Below the pieces are notes generated by a model. That model made no database searches and was not told the origin of the DNA. It saw only the letters and a program-made list of their open reading frames with translations. The translations under genes were made by a program, and so were the position numbers. This document shows, piece by piece, positions 1 through 6,474 of a stretch of DNA of 7,505 bases. Each line of letters starts with the position of its first letter. The first letter of the stretch is position 1. The stretch lies in the NCBI GenBank assembly GCA_945900705.1, contig CAMDKJ010000084.1:1-7505 (forward strand), in the 5' to 3' direction. This DNA comes from Bifidobacterium breve (lineage in GTDB: Bacteria; Actinomycetota; Actinomycetes; S36-B12).

Positions 1-1446
1 GCCGATGATCGGATCAGGGGTATCGGTCAATTCCGCGCCATGCTGGCACTTTCCGGTGCACCACAGACCACCGTCTTTGACTCTGAGGTGAATTACGGCC
101 TTGCTGGGCTTGGCGAAGGCAAAGTAGATATCACCGGCGACAAGGCAATGGCGTTGTTGTCTCGCACCTACATTGATTCGGTGCGCTACGGTTTCGGTTC
201 AACTTTCTGGTATGCGTGGACGAAGACCGGCAATGGGGTTTTTGGTATCCAACTAACCCCGGGATCGGCAGATGAGCAACAGGCTTGGCGCGCGACATAC
301 GATTGGTTGATCGGGGCGCAGCTACAAAAGTGCGCCTCGCCCAAGACCGACCTAGTGGTATGCCAGTTCTCCAGAGGGGCCGATAACTTCTCCCTCGTTT
401 GGTACGGCGATGTGAGCAGCCCAGCGAACTTGATTTCACCAAGTCGCTATTTCGGCAATTTAGGTTCGAAGTGCCAGACCTTAAGAGGCTCTGACTGCGC
501 TGGCATATTGGCCGGCACTGCACCGTTGAGCTACATGCCGGTGCGCATCTTTGGCCCCGCGACAGCAGCGGCGAGTGTCCCGGCGAAGATCACTATGGAC
601 AAAAGTGTGATGAGTGTGAGCCCCGCAGAAAGTCAGCCAGTCACCATCACAGTTCTCGACGCCAGCGGTAACCCGATATCCGGTCAGCAGGTTGACCTCA
701 TTGCGACCGGGGACACACGCTTTGGCTTGGGCGATGGCTCTTCAACCCCCGTTACTAACGAGAAAGGCCAATTAGTTGTCACTATCACGACGATTGGCTC
801 GGCCACAGGCACCATAACCGCCGTCCCTGTTAACGGCCAAGCCGGCTTGAAAGCCACCGCCACGATAAGTAGTTATCGCCTTGGCGAACTTGGTCCAGGA
901 GGTGGCTTAGTGTTCTTGATCGCTAATGGAAAGACTTACGAGATGGCATCAAGGCCCCGAAATGCCGCTGTACCAAACAGTAAGTGCTTATTAATTGACG
1001 TAGACCCCAATTGCTTTCTACCTGATCCAGAAGCGAGTTGGTGCAACAATGCAAGGTCCGCACTTCCTGGCACCGGTACCGAGGTTGGTACTGGTAGGGC
1101 GAATACCGCTTTGATGTTGAAAGGCTGCACTAGTGGTGCTGGTCAATTGGCCGCGGACCACGTAAGTGGCGGGAAGAAAGATTGGTTCTTGCCAGCTCTT
1201 GAAGAGTTGGATGCGATAGGAAGCTACGTAAACACCTGCGCAAGTGGCTGTGTTTTCCATGAGCGATTCGATTTTAACTATACGAAATCTATGGAATCTT
1301 CTTACTGGAGTTCCTCGCAGGACGCTGACATTCGCCCCACCCTCGCCTGGGGTGTGAATTTCCGCTATCCGACTGCATCTCTCCTATTCCTTGTCCAGTT
1401 CCAAAAGGACAGCGCGCGACGCGTTCGTCCGATCCGATCTTTCTAA
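1..1446 (+). CDS. Multidomain secreted glycoside hydrolase-like protein, 3' part (GH-A-like barrel end + Ig-like + DUF1566/Lcl domain)
   Basis: The reading frame is open to the left edge (13 codons before the first ATG at 40), so this is the C-terminal part of a larger, probably exported protein and 40 is not a real start. Residues are counted from that ATG. Residues 1-175 resemble the end of a clan GH-A TIM barrel. A Glu in FDSEVNYG (residue 16, codon 85-87) sits where the nucleophile is expected. It is followed by the STFWYAWT strand and by GIQLTPGS...AWRATYDWLIG, typical of actinobacterial cellulase/endoglycosidase-like proteins. Residues 182-278 look like a bacterial Ig-like (Big_1/invasin-type) module, with VTITVLDASGNPISG and NEKGQLVVTIT. 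Residues 281-468 are a DUF1566/Lcl C-terminal-type domain: GPGGGLVF, WCNN, GTGRANTALMLKGC, DWFLPALEEL, YWSSS and the terminal RRVRPIRSF. Six Cys in this last domain suggest disulfides and an extracellular location. The substrate is unknown. The DUF1566 call is the firmest; the hydrolase family is inferred, because the acid/base residue and most of the barrel lie outside the window. Confidence 0.8.
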   Translation, partial: ADDRIRGIGQFRAMLALSGAPQTTVFDSEVNYGLAGLGEGKVDITGDKAMALLSRTYIDSVRYGFGSTFWYAWTKTGNGVFGIQLTPGSADEQQAWRATYDWLIGAQLQKCASPKTDLVVCQFSRGADNFSLVWYGDVSSPANLISPSRYFGNLGSKCQTLRGSDCAGILAGTAPLSYMPVRIFGPATAAASVPAKITMDKSVMSVSPAESQPVTITVLDASGNPISGQQVDLIATGDTRFGLGDGSSTPVTNEKGQLVVTITTIGSATGTITAVPVNGQAGLKATATISSYRLGELGPGGGLVFLIANGKTYEMASRPRNAAVPNSKCLLIDVDPNCFLPDPEASWCNNARSALPGTGTEVGTGRANTALMLKGCTSGAGQLAADHVSGGKKDWFLPALEELDAIGSYVNTCASGCVFHERFDFNYTKSMESSYWSSSQDADIRPTLAWGVNFRYPTASLLFLVQFQKDSARRVRPIRSF

Positions 1447-1473
1447 AGGGCCGCCCCTTAACCCTCAGAGCAT

Positions 1474-1479
1474 TAGATT
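1474..1479 (+). promoter_or_regulatory. Putative -10 box TAGATT for leaderless transcript of the EamA transporter
   Basis: TAGATT fits TANNNT and ends 6 nt before the GTG at 1486, so transcription would begin at or next to the start codon. No -35-like sequence is seen 17 bp upstream (CCGCCC). No Shine-Dalgarno sequence precedes the GTG. The same 6-nt spacing at three other genes in the window supports the call. Confidence 0.55.
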
Positions 1480-1485
1480 GGAACG

Positions 1486-2316
1486 GTGTCCAGCCTCTTT
1501 GCGCTGCTGTCAAGCCTGACCGGGGGTTCAGCCAGCTTTCTGGGCGGCTTCACTGCCCGCCGGGTATCGGTATATGCGGTAACTGGCTTCGGTGCGCTGT
1601 TTGCCGGGCTCATCTATGCCCTTGTCCTGACCGGTCAACACTCGTGGTCACTGACAGGTTCGGAGATTTGGTGGGGCGCGGTTAGCGGGTTGTGTGCTCT
1701 TATCGGAAACCTCGCCTTTTATACCGCCTTATCCAAGGGACGCATGGGAGTTATTTCGGGGATAACTTCACTATCGGTACTCATCCCGATCGCCTTCGAC
1801 GCGGTTCAAGGGATCTACCCAAACCCGGGCCAACTGGTTGGCATAGTGGCCTGCATCGGTGGAGTTATTTTCGTTAGCGCACCCGAACTCAGGGGCCCCC
1901 AAAGCAGCGTGACGCCAATTGTGCTTGCTGCGGTAGCTGCGGTCACCTACGGGTTGATTTTCGTAACACTCGACTTAGGCAGTGAGAGCAGCGCCCTAGA
2001 GACCTCAGCGGTCATGGAGTTCACCATCGTGATACCACTAGCGATCACGGCGCTCTTTACTCGCTCTCTGGGAGGAGTTTCCCGGCGGATCATGTTGGTA
2101 CTCCTGGCTATCGGTGTCCTTAATGCTGTTTCGACGTGGTCGTACTCTTTCTCCACCACCATCGGCATGGTGGCTTTAGATTCCGTCCTCGGCTCCAATG
2201 CCCCTTTGGTTACCACCATCTTGGCGGCGGTGATTCTCAAACAGTTGCTGAAGCCGGTTCAATACATGGCGATTCTGGTAATTCTAGCTGGTGTCGCGCT
2301 TGTCACCTTGGGTTAA
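1486..2316 (+). CDS. EamA/DMT-superfamily transporter (10 TM helices)
   Basis: An inner-membrane permease of 276 residues, the normal size for the drug/metabolite transporter superfamily. Two EamA repeats are visible. The first is at about residues 1-133: it opens with LTGGSASFLGGFTARR, a common start for actinobacterial members, and has hydrophobic segments near 1-21, 28-48, 62-82, 87-105 and 114-132. The second is at about 143-276, with segments near 143-163, 175-192, 200-217, 224-252 and 257-275. Family members export or import small metabolites such as amino acids, nucleobases or amines; the substrate cannot be read from sequence. The acidic residue often found before the last helix of each repeat is not evident (LKQLLKPVQY in repeat 2). 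The GTG start is chosen because an in-frame TAG lies 12 nt upstream at 1474-1476 and a -10 box sits at leaderless spacing. The gene begins 39 bp after the preceding stop and is probably transcribed on its own. Confidence 0.85.
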   Translation: MSSLFALLSSLTGGSASFLGGFTARRVSVYAVTGFGALFAGLIYALVLTGQHSWSLTGSEIWWGAVSGLCALIGNLAFYTALSKGRMGVISGITSLSVLIPIAFDAVQGIYPNPGQLVGIVACIGGVIFVSAPELRGPQSSVTPIVLAAVAAVTYGLIFVTLDLGSESSALETSAVMEFTIVIPLAITALFTRSLGGVSRRIMLVLLAIGVLNAVSTWSYSFSTTIGMVALDSVLGSNAPLVTTILAAVILKQLLKPVQYMAILVILAGVALVTLG

Positions 2317-2345
2317 TTGCCTAGTGAGTGAGGCTCGTCTAGGAT
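2317..2345 (+). promoter_or_regulatory. Putative promoter, -35 TTGCCT / -10 TAGGAT, for the DHPS-like gene
   Basis: TTGCCT at 2317-2322 and TAGGAT at 2340-2345 are separated by 17 bp, the optimal spacing for the housekeeping sigma factor. The -10 ends 6 nt before the ATG at 2352, which predicts a leaderless mRNA. The -35 starts at the base after the transporter stop codon, so the whole promoter fits in the 35-bp gap and the gene need not depend on upstream read-through. Confidence 0.65.
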
Positions 2346-2351
2346 TTAAAC

Positions 2352-3230
2352 ATGCTTTCACTTTCGTCCTTGGCAAAGATCGAACAGAAGTTTGGCGCTG
2401 AGATCCATGCGCCGATAGCCGCGTTCGAGATCGGCGGCCGGGCATTTGATTTTGATGCTGAGCCGGCAATTATGGGTGTCATCAACCTCTCGCATGACTC
2501 TTGGTATCGAGAGAGTATTTCGTTGACAACAAAGTCGGCGGTTGCCCGAGGTCGCAAGCTAGCCGCCGAGGGAGCCGACATCGTTGATCTGGGGGCGGAA
2601 GCGACGATGGCCGAGACGGCGACAGTTAACGCGGCCGCCCAAATAGCCGTGCTGGTGCCGGTGATCGAAGGGCTGAGCGCTGAAGGAATTCTTGTCTCGG
2701 CCGAGACCTATTCCCCCACGGTAGTCAAGGCCTGCCTTGCAGCTGGCGCCAATGTGCTCAACCTGACGGGCCGAGAGCATGAGTCCGAGATATTCCAACT
2801 AGCCGCTTCCTACGATGCAACGATAATTATGTGCTACGTGCAGGGCACCAATATTCGCGAGGTAAGGGATTTCAGTAACGGGATCGATTTCACCGAACGC
2901 ATGCTCGAGCATTTCGCCACCCGGATTGAAGCAGCCGAAACCGCCGGGGTGACCAGAGTCTTCATTGATCCATTATTGAGCTCACCACGTGGTGGGCAGG
3001 AGCGGTTGGAGCATCAAGTACTGACGCTGCTCACAAGCTTTAGGCTCCGTGGGTTGGGCTACCCGGTTTGCAATGCTCTGCTGGCCGGGTATGAGTATTT
3101 CGAGGAGCAATATCGCGATATCGAAACCTTCTTTGCGGTACTCGCGGCCCTCGGGCGTACGAATCTTTATCGCACCCATGAGGTGCCGAAGGTTCGCGCG
3201 GTCCTTAGAACGATGCAGGCGCTGTCGTAA
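2352..3230 (+). CDS. Divergent pterin-binding enzyme, dihydropteroate synthase-like
   Basis: A 292-residue protein, slightly longer than typical FolP, with the Pterin_bind (DHPS/methyltransferase) barrel layout. Motifs in order: IMGVINLSHDSW (40-51; the family has MGILNVTPDSF), GADIVDLGAEAT (74-85; family DIGGESTRPG), SAETY (116-120; family SVDTY), NVLNLTG (134-140; family NDV), FIDP (204-207; family DPGIGFGK) and YRTHEV (273-278; family R-x-H near the C-terminus). Conserved positions are N45, T85, N137, D206, R274 and H276, equivalent to pterin-pocket and anion-binding residues of DHPS. Non-canonical changes are D to E at 118, loss of the Arg of STRPG (Met86) and loss of the Lys of the SRK loop (the region reads VCNALLAG, 239-246). 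The pocket may hold a pterin-like ligand, but classical condensation with p-aminobenzoate is doubtful. Related folds in this family are also methyltransferases (MetH folate domain, AcsE), so that is an alternative. The start is set by the leaderless promoter. The protein is cytosolic, with no signal or TM segment. Confidence 0.8.
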   Translation: MLSLSSLAKIEQKFGAEIHAPIAAFEIGGRAFDFDAEPAIMGVINLSHDSWYRESISLTTKSAVARGRKLAAEGADIVDLGAEATMAETATVNAAAQIAVLVPVIEGLSAEGILVSAETYSPTVVKACLAAGANVLNLTGREHESEIFQLAASYDATIIMCYVQGTNIREVRDFSNGIDFTERMLEHFATRIEAAETAGVTRVFIDPLLSSPRGGQERLEHQVLTLLTSFRLRGLGYPVCNALLAGYEYFEEQYRDIETFFAVLAALGRTNLYRTHEVPKVRAVLRTMQALS

Positions 3231-4175
3231 TCACTTGCGGGCAAGCACCACGCCTTCCTCGCCACTGTCGGACAGCTGCAGGCAGATCAACTTCATGCCT
3301 AAGCTTTCGAGGAGATCAGTTAGTGACTCGGACGAGTGCCTGTGTGATCTAAAGGTGTCGATAGTCTGGCCAGCCTCGAGTTGGATTGCATGATCGCCGA
3401 CATTTGCCACGCAATCTCGCAGCACTTCGGCTTTCACGCTTACGGTGGCAACTGCGAAAACTTCCGAGGTGTAGGCCGGCGCAACTGACCAACTCAAGGA
3501 TTCAGTGTCAATCCCCGCGCCGCTGAATACCAGGGCCATCCAGTCATGCGCAGACCCGGTCGCGTAGAAATCACATAGGCGCTCGATCTCACCTGCCCCG
3601 TTGGGCAACATGTTGCCGCTGAAGGCAAAAAGATCACCATCGCGCATCAGCGATGCCACGGACTCGAATGCAGACATCGTGGTCAGCCCAGGCAGCACAC
3701 CGAACATGGTGATGACTCGCCGCCCGGGCAGGTACTCGATTAGATCGGCGAGTGAGCCGCCGACCGTGGTGACATCGCAGGCGATCGAAGTAAGGACTCG
3801 CACATTTTCTATCGCCTCTTGACGTGCGCCGGCTAACTCAAGTAATGAGGGCGAGATATCCGCAAGGGTGATCGCCACGTCGAGACCGGCCAGGCACAAA
3901 TTGCGGACAAGGGCTTCCTCTTTGGAGCCATCACCGCAGCCGAGTGCGATTACGTGCACTGGAGTTCCCGGGCAGTTCTCGGCGATTTCGGTGTAGACGT
4001 CATCGAAAGCGCTGCGACCAGGAGCTCGGTCAAAAAACGAGGTCGCAACCGCACGCCATGCGGCGCTTTGCTCAGGGGTTCGATAATGCGCCAAGCTTGG
4101 TAACACACCGCGGGAGAATCCAGCGGCGACAACATCCTGTAATTGCCGGGCACTAGCGGTTGGGTGCTCGATCAC
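3231..4175 (-). CDS. SAM-dependent methyltransferase, EgtD-like (histidine-specific methyltransferase superfamily)
   Basis: A 314-residue cytosolic protein with a GTG start (complement of 4173-4175), set by a -10 box at leaderless spacing. SAM motif I is VIALGCGDGSK (75-85); the Lys after the glycine loop is typical of the EgtD family. The acidic residue expected to bind the SAM ribose is D106 in TLADIS. FGVLPGL (158-164) occupies the place of the family's GSTIGNF loop, and GDLFAFSGNML follows. The C-terminal GQTIDTFRSHRHSS (269-282), followed by LLESLGM, aligns without gaps to the family segment GE-x-I-x-TE-x-S-x-K(Y/F)...aGf. The EgtD Glu that contacts the histidine substrate is Phe275 here, while the Ser is kept (Ser277). 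The N-terminal YYPTRTE region is replaced by SLAHYRTPEQSAAW (27-40). The family (EgtD, EasF) N-methylates amino-acid amines; the acceptor here is unknown and probably not histidine. The stop codon abuts that of the convergent DHPS-like gene with no intervening base. Confidence 0.7.
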   Translation of the reverse strand: MIEHPTASARQLQDVVAAGFSRGVLPSLAHYRTPEQSAAWRAVATSFFDRAPGRSAFDDVYTEIAENCPGTPVHVIALGCGDGSKEEALVRNLCLAGLDVAITLADISPSLLELAGARQEAIENVRVLTSIACDVTTVGGSLADLIEYLPGRRVITMFGVLPGLTTMSAFESVASLMRDGDLFAFSGNMLPNGAGEIERLCDFYATGSAHDWMALVFSGAGIDTESLSWSVAPAYTSEVFAVATVSVKAEVLRDCVANVGDHAIQLEAGQTIDTFRSHRHSSESLTDLLESLGMKLICLQLSDSGEEGVVLARK

Positions 4176-4181
4176 TGATCA

Positions 4182-4187
4182 AGTCTA
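4182..4187 (-). promoter_or_regulatory. Putative -10 box TAGACT for the methyltransferase gene
   Basis: Read on the minus strand, TAGACT is followed by 6 nt (TGATCA) and then the GTG at 4175, the same spacing as at the other genes. It lies in the 26-bp gap after the small secreted-protein gene. No convincing -35 is seen 17 bp upstream, where the sequence would overlap the end of that gene. The methyltransferase may therefore be transcribed from its own promoter, by read-through from the upstream gene, or both. Confidence 0.55.
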
Positions 4188-4201
4188 ATTGCAGGGGCTC
4201 A

Positions 4202-4858
4202 TTAAGAGGGCTTCACTACCGTCCAGTACGAGGCGGTATTGAGCGCGGCGTAGTTCGGGGGGACTGCGGCTGAGGTGGCAGTGACACTGCATTTGCCTGT
4301 CTTCTTGCCAACCTTCAGCAGCCAGCCCTTACTTGAATCTTTTACGACGGTGCAAAGATTAGATCCGGTAGAGATTTTAAAGGTAACCAGCTTGCCTTTG
4401 TTGGTTTTCAGCTTTGGGGCACCCATCACATAGGTCTTGCCCTCGGTCACTTTCTGCGGGGTCTTATTCCACACACTTCCGAACTTGGCGGATTGGCCAA
4501 CCGGGATGGTCGGGATGGTGAAAGTCGCGGTAGCTGCGTCGAGCCCGTTGCCGGCTGGCGAATTCATCACTACGACGCAAGGGGTGGCACCAGAAGTCAC
4601 GGTCAACTGCTTTTGTGAAACGGTGCAGCCACCGCTAGCACTCAAAGTCACGTTTACCCCTGTGGTGGAGGATGCGTAAACATCATTTACTGACGTATAC
4701 ATGATGGCCGGCATCGTCCAAGGGTCGGTGAAGTTGGGTGAGCCTTTACCCCAGCTCGCGGTGATAACACCGGTCGCGGCGGAGGCGGGGATCGCGGTGG
4801 CGCCGAACACCACGGTGGTGGCGGCAAGGGCGGCAATGTAACGGGTCATTAGGCGCAT
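4202..4858 (-). CDS. Small secreted protein with two cysteine-paired beta modules
   Basis: A 218-residue protein of unknown function. A clear Sec signal peptide occupies about residues 1-27: basic MRLMTR, hydrophobic IAALAATTVVFGATAI, then the PASA|A cleavage motif. The mature part is rich in Thr, Ser, Val and Gly and looks all-beta. It has two similar blocks, each opening with CTV and closing with C-x-V: C78-C94 (GGCTV...TPCVVV) and C169-C190 (NLCTV...GKCSV). Each pair could form a disulfide in an Ig-like domain of the sort found in actinobacterial surface proteins. The second block is preceded by PKLKTNKGKLVTFKIS. No TM anchor, LPXTG motif or catalytic motif is seen. The ATG at 4858 is preferred over an in-frame ATG three codons later because of the leaderless -10 box. 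The gene diverges from the larger exported protein on the other strand. Confidence 0.75.
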   Translation of the reverse strand: MRLMTRYIAALAATTVVFGATAIPASAATGVITASWGKGSPNFTDPWTMPAIMYTSVNDVYASSTTGVNVTLSASGGCTVSQKQLTVTSGATPCVVVMNSPAGNGLDAATATFTIPTIPVGQSAKFGSVWNKTPQKVTEGKTYVMGAPKLKTNKGKLVTFKISTGSNLCTVVKDSSKGWLLKVGKKTGKCSVTATSAAVPPNYAALNTASYWTVVKPS

Positions 4859-4864
4859 TACGCG

Positions 4865-4870
4865 ATGATA
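4865..4870 (-). promoter_or_regulatory. Putative -10 box TATCAT for the small secreted-protein gene
   Basis: On the minus strand, TATCAT is followed by CGCGTA and then the ATG at 4858, a 6-nt gap giving a leaderless transcript. The region 17 bp upstream is GC-rich with no -35 consensus. This promoter occupies the left end of a 75-bp region shared with the divergent gene. Confidence 0.6.
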
Positions 4871-4898
4871 GTGGTGGTGAGCATCGCGCGCGGCCGAC

Positions 4899-4927
4899 TT
4901 GACAGTTAGCGAGTTTCGTTATCCACT
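4899..4927 (+). promoter_or_regulatory. Putative promoter with consensus -35 TTGACA for the secreted propeller-like gene
   Basis: A perfect TTGACA at 4899-4904 is followed, after 17 bp, by TCCACT at 4922-4927, which matches TANNNT only partly. It ends 6 nt before the ATG at 4934. An overlapping TATCCA at 4920-4925 is a better -10 match but leaves only a 15-bp spacer and 8 nt to the ATG. Either choice points to a leaderless or near-leaderless mRNA starting at 4934. The weak -10 beside a strong -35 could mean activator dependence, but that is inference. Confidence 0.55.
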
Positions 4928-4933
4928 TTGAGG

Positions 4934-6454
4934 ATGAATTCGAGCCTACTTGCCCGCACTGCCGTCGCCCTATTTGCTGGGGCCCTGGTCGCAACTTCTG
5001 GGGCCGTTGCTTCGGCCAGGCCGATACCAGACGGGCCGGGGTATAGCAGCGCCACCAAGTTCATTGGCAGCCCGGCAAAGGCGAACCCGGTGTCGCTGCC
5101 GGTGGTCCCGACAAACCCTTACATGGCACCCACCGGTACCTCCAATATTCACAATGACACGTATATGTCGGATTCATATCAGTGGGCTGGCCCATTGGGT
5201 AAGAACACCAAGGTGACTTCTAAATGGGCCGGCGGTGAGTGCGCGAGCATCACTTTCAATGCAGCAGGCCAACTAGTTGCTATTTGCCTGACTCCTCAAA
5301 CTCCTGCCTACTTGACTCTCATGGATCCAGATTCGTTGAAGGTTTTAACTCGATACAACCTAACCAAGCGCCCCACCGCGGTTGGCGCTTTGTCGAATCG
5401 GGACTACACCGAATTGTCGGGCGGTTACTACTATCTCGATAACCAGGACCGGGCCGTCGTGGCGACGGCCGACCGACACATCATCACCTTCGAATTGGCA
5501 CGAACTGGCTCGAAGTACTCATTTAAGCCAATTAGCGATGTCGACCTTGCGACATCGATTACTGCAGGTCAACCCACATTCGCGGCCAGTGGAGATTCGA
5601 TCTTGTCTGCATTGCCAGACTTCAATGGCAATATTTGGTTTGTCACAACCCAAGGGCTTGTCGGTGCCCTGAACCCGAAAACCGGAAAGAGCCAGACCAT
5701 AAGGCTTTCAGGTGAGGGAATTACGCAGTCGTTCTCGATGGATGAAACTGGGGGCGTCTACATTGTGAGCAACATTGCGATGTATCGCTTTGATGCGGTA
5801 GCTGGCTTGCCAACATCGAGTTGGCGCATCGTGTATCAAAATGATGGTGTGCAAAAGCCTGGCGCAAAGAGTGCAGGTTCCGGTACCAGTCCGACGGTGA
5901 TGTCCGGTGGTCGGGTAGCAATTACAGACAATGCCAATCCAATGAATGTTGTCGTGTATAACACCGCAGTCAATGCCGCATCTCGCGAAGTCTGCTCAGC
6001 GCCCGTTTTCGAAAAGAACGCGAGCATTACCGAGAATTCACTCATCTCAATAGGCAATTCACTCATCGTTGAAAACAATTACGGGAATCTGTCCGTCAAA
6101 TCTGTCACCGGGGGCAAGACCACAGTCCCTGGCTTTGCGAGAGTTGATGTGCAGGCTGATGGCACGTGCAAGAACGTGTGGACCAATTCCACGGTCAGTG
6201 CACCGAGCGTAGTTCCTAAGTTCTCGGCCGCGACCGGTTTGATTTACACCTACACCAAGCCGAAAGGCCCCGGCAAGGTCGATCGCTGGTACTGGACGGC
6301 ACTCGATTACCGCACCGGTGAGGTTGTGTATAGCAAGCTCGCCGGCACCGGTGACGTATTCAACAACTCCTACGCCTCGCTCTACGTGGCTCCAAGCGGT
6401 GTTGGCTATGTTGGAGTTCTCAAGGGCCTAATACGAGTTGCTGATACCAAGTAG
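4934..6454 (+). CDS. Secreted beta-propeller-like protein of unknown function
   Basis: A 506-residue exported protein. The Sec signal peptide is MNSSLLARTAVALFAGALVATSGAVASA in outline (residues 1-28, cleavage after ASA, given here as position and pattern). The mature protein is rich in beta-strand and turn motifs that recur along its length: QLVAICLTPQ, YYYLDNQDRAVVATADRHI, DFNGNIWFVTTQGLVGALNPKTGK split over about 229-252, DETGGVYIVSNIAMYRFD, and DYRTGEVVYSKLAGTG near 458-472. These N-G-x-IWFVT and P-KTGK turns are typical of PQQ/quinoprotein-like beta-propeller blades, so a propeller is inferred; no enzyme motif is seen. Cys 103, 118, 354 and 412 could form disulfides. A TTG six bases upstream (4928) is also in frame, but the promoter spacing favours ATG 4934, and GAGG touching the ATG is too close to act as a Shine-Dalgarno sequence. 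The gene ends 20 bp from the convergent amine oxidase. Confidence 0.75.
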   Translation: MNSSLLARTAVALFAGALVATSGAVASARPIPDGPGYSSATKFIGSPAKANPVSLPVVPTNPYMAPTGTSNIHNDTYMSDSYQWAGPLGKNTKVTSKWAGGECASITFNAAGQLVAICLTPQTPAYLTLMDPDSLKVLTRYNLTKRPTAVGALSNRDYTELSGGYYYLDNQDRAVVATADRHIITFELARTGSKYSFKPISDVDLATSITAGQPTFAASGDSILSALPDFNGNIWFVTTQGLVGALNPKTGKSQTIRLSGEGITQSFSMDETGGVYIVSNIAMYRFDAVAGLPTSSWRIVYQNDGVQKPGAKSAGSGTSPTVMSGGRVAITDNANPMNVVVYNTAVNAASREVCSAPVFEKNASITENSLISIGNSLIVENNYGNLSVKSVTGGKTTVPGFARVDVQADGTCKNVWTNSTVSAPSVVPKFSAATGLIYTYTKPKGPGKVDRWYWTALDYRTGEVVYSKLAGTGDVFNNSYASLYVAPSGVGYVGVLKGLIRVADTK

Positions 6455-6474
6455 CCCTTAATGGCCAGTTGCTG

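Noticed and set aside
131..523. 130-residue open frame on the minus strand inside the glycoside hydrolase-like gene
   Set aside because: Arg/Ser/Pro-rich shadow translation lying opposite a frame with clear domain motifs; no promoter or ribosome site.
1446..1459. AAGGG-CCGC-CCCTT hairpin after the glycoside hydrolase gene as a terminator
   Set aside because: Only a 5-bp stem, beginning on the last base of the stop codon, with no T-run after it; too weak to call.
2352..3230. Naming this gene folP (true dihydropteroate synthase)
   Set aside because: The SRK Lys and STRPG Arg are missing and the SVDTY Asp is changed, and no other folate genes are in the window.
3234..3245. CTTG-CGGG-CAAG hairpin at the convergent gene junction as a bidirectional terminator
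   Set aside because: Only 4-5 bp of stem, inside the coding end of the methyltransferase, with no flanking T-runs.
3049..3393. 114-residue open frame on the plus strand across the end of the DHPS-like gene and into the methyltransferase
   Set aside because: Composition is that of an off-frame shadow (Arg/Ser-rich), it overlaps two well-supported genes, and it has no start signals.
3231..4175. Naming this gene egtD (ergothioneine biosynthesis)
   Set aside because: The histidine-binding Glu is replaced by Phe, the N-terminal substrate region differs, and there is no egtB, egtC or egtE nearby.
4928..4933. TTG at 4928 as the start of the propeller-like protein (two residues longer)
   Set aside because: The TTG has no suitable -10 box or ribosome site at the expected spacing, while ATG 4934 fits the -35/-10/N6 pattern and gives a normal signal peptide.
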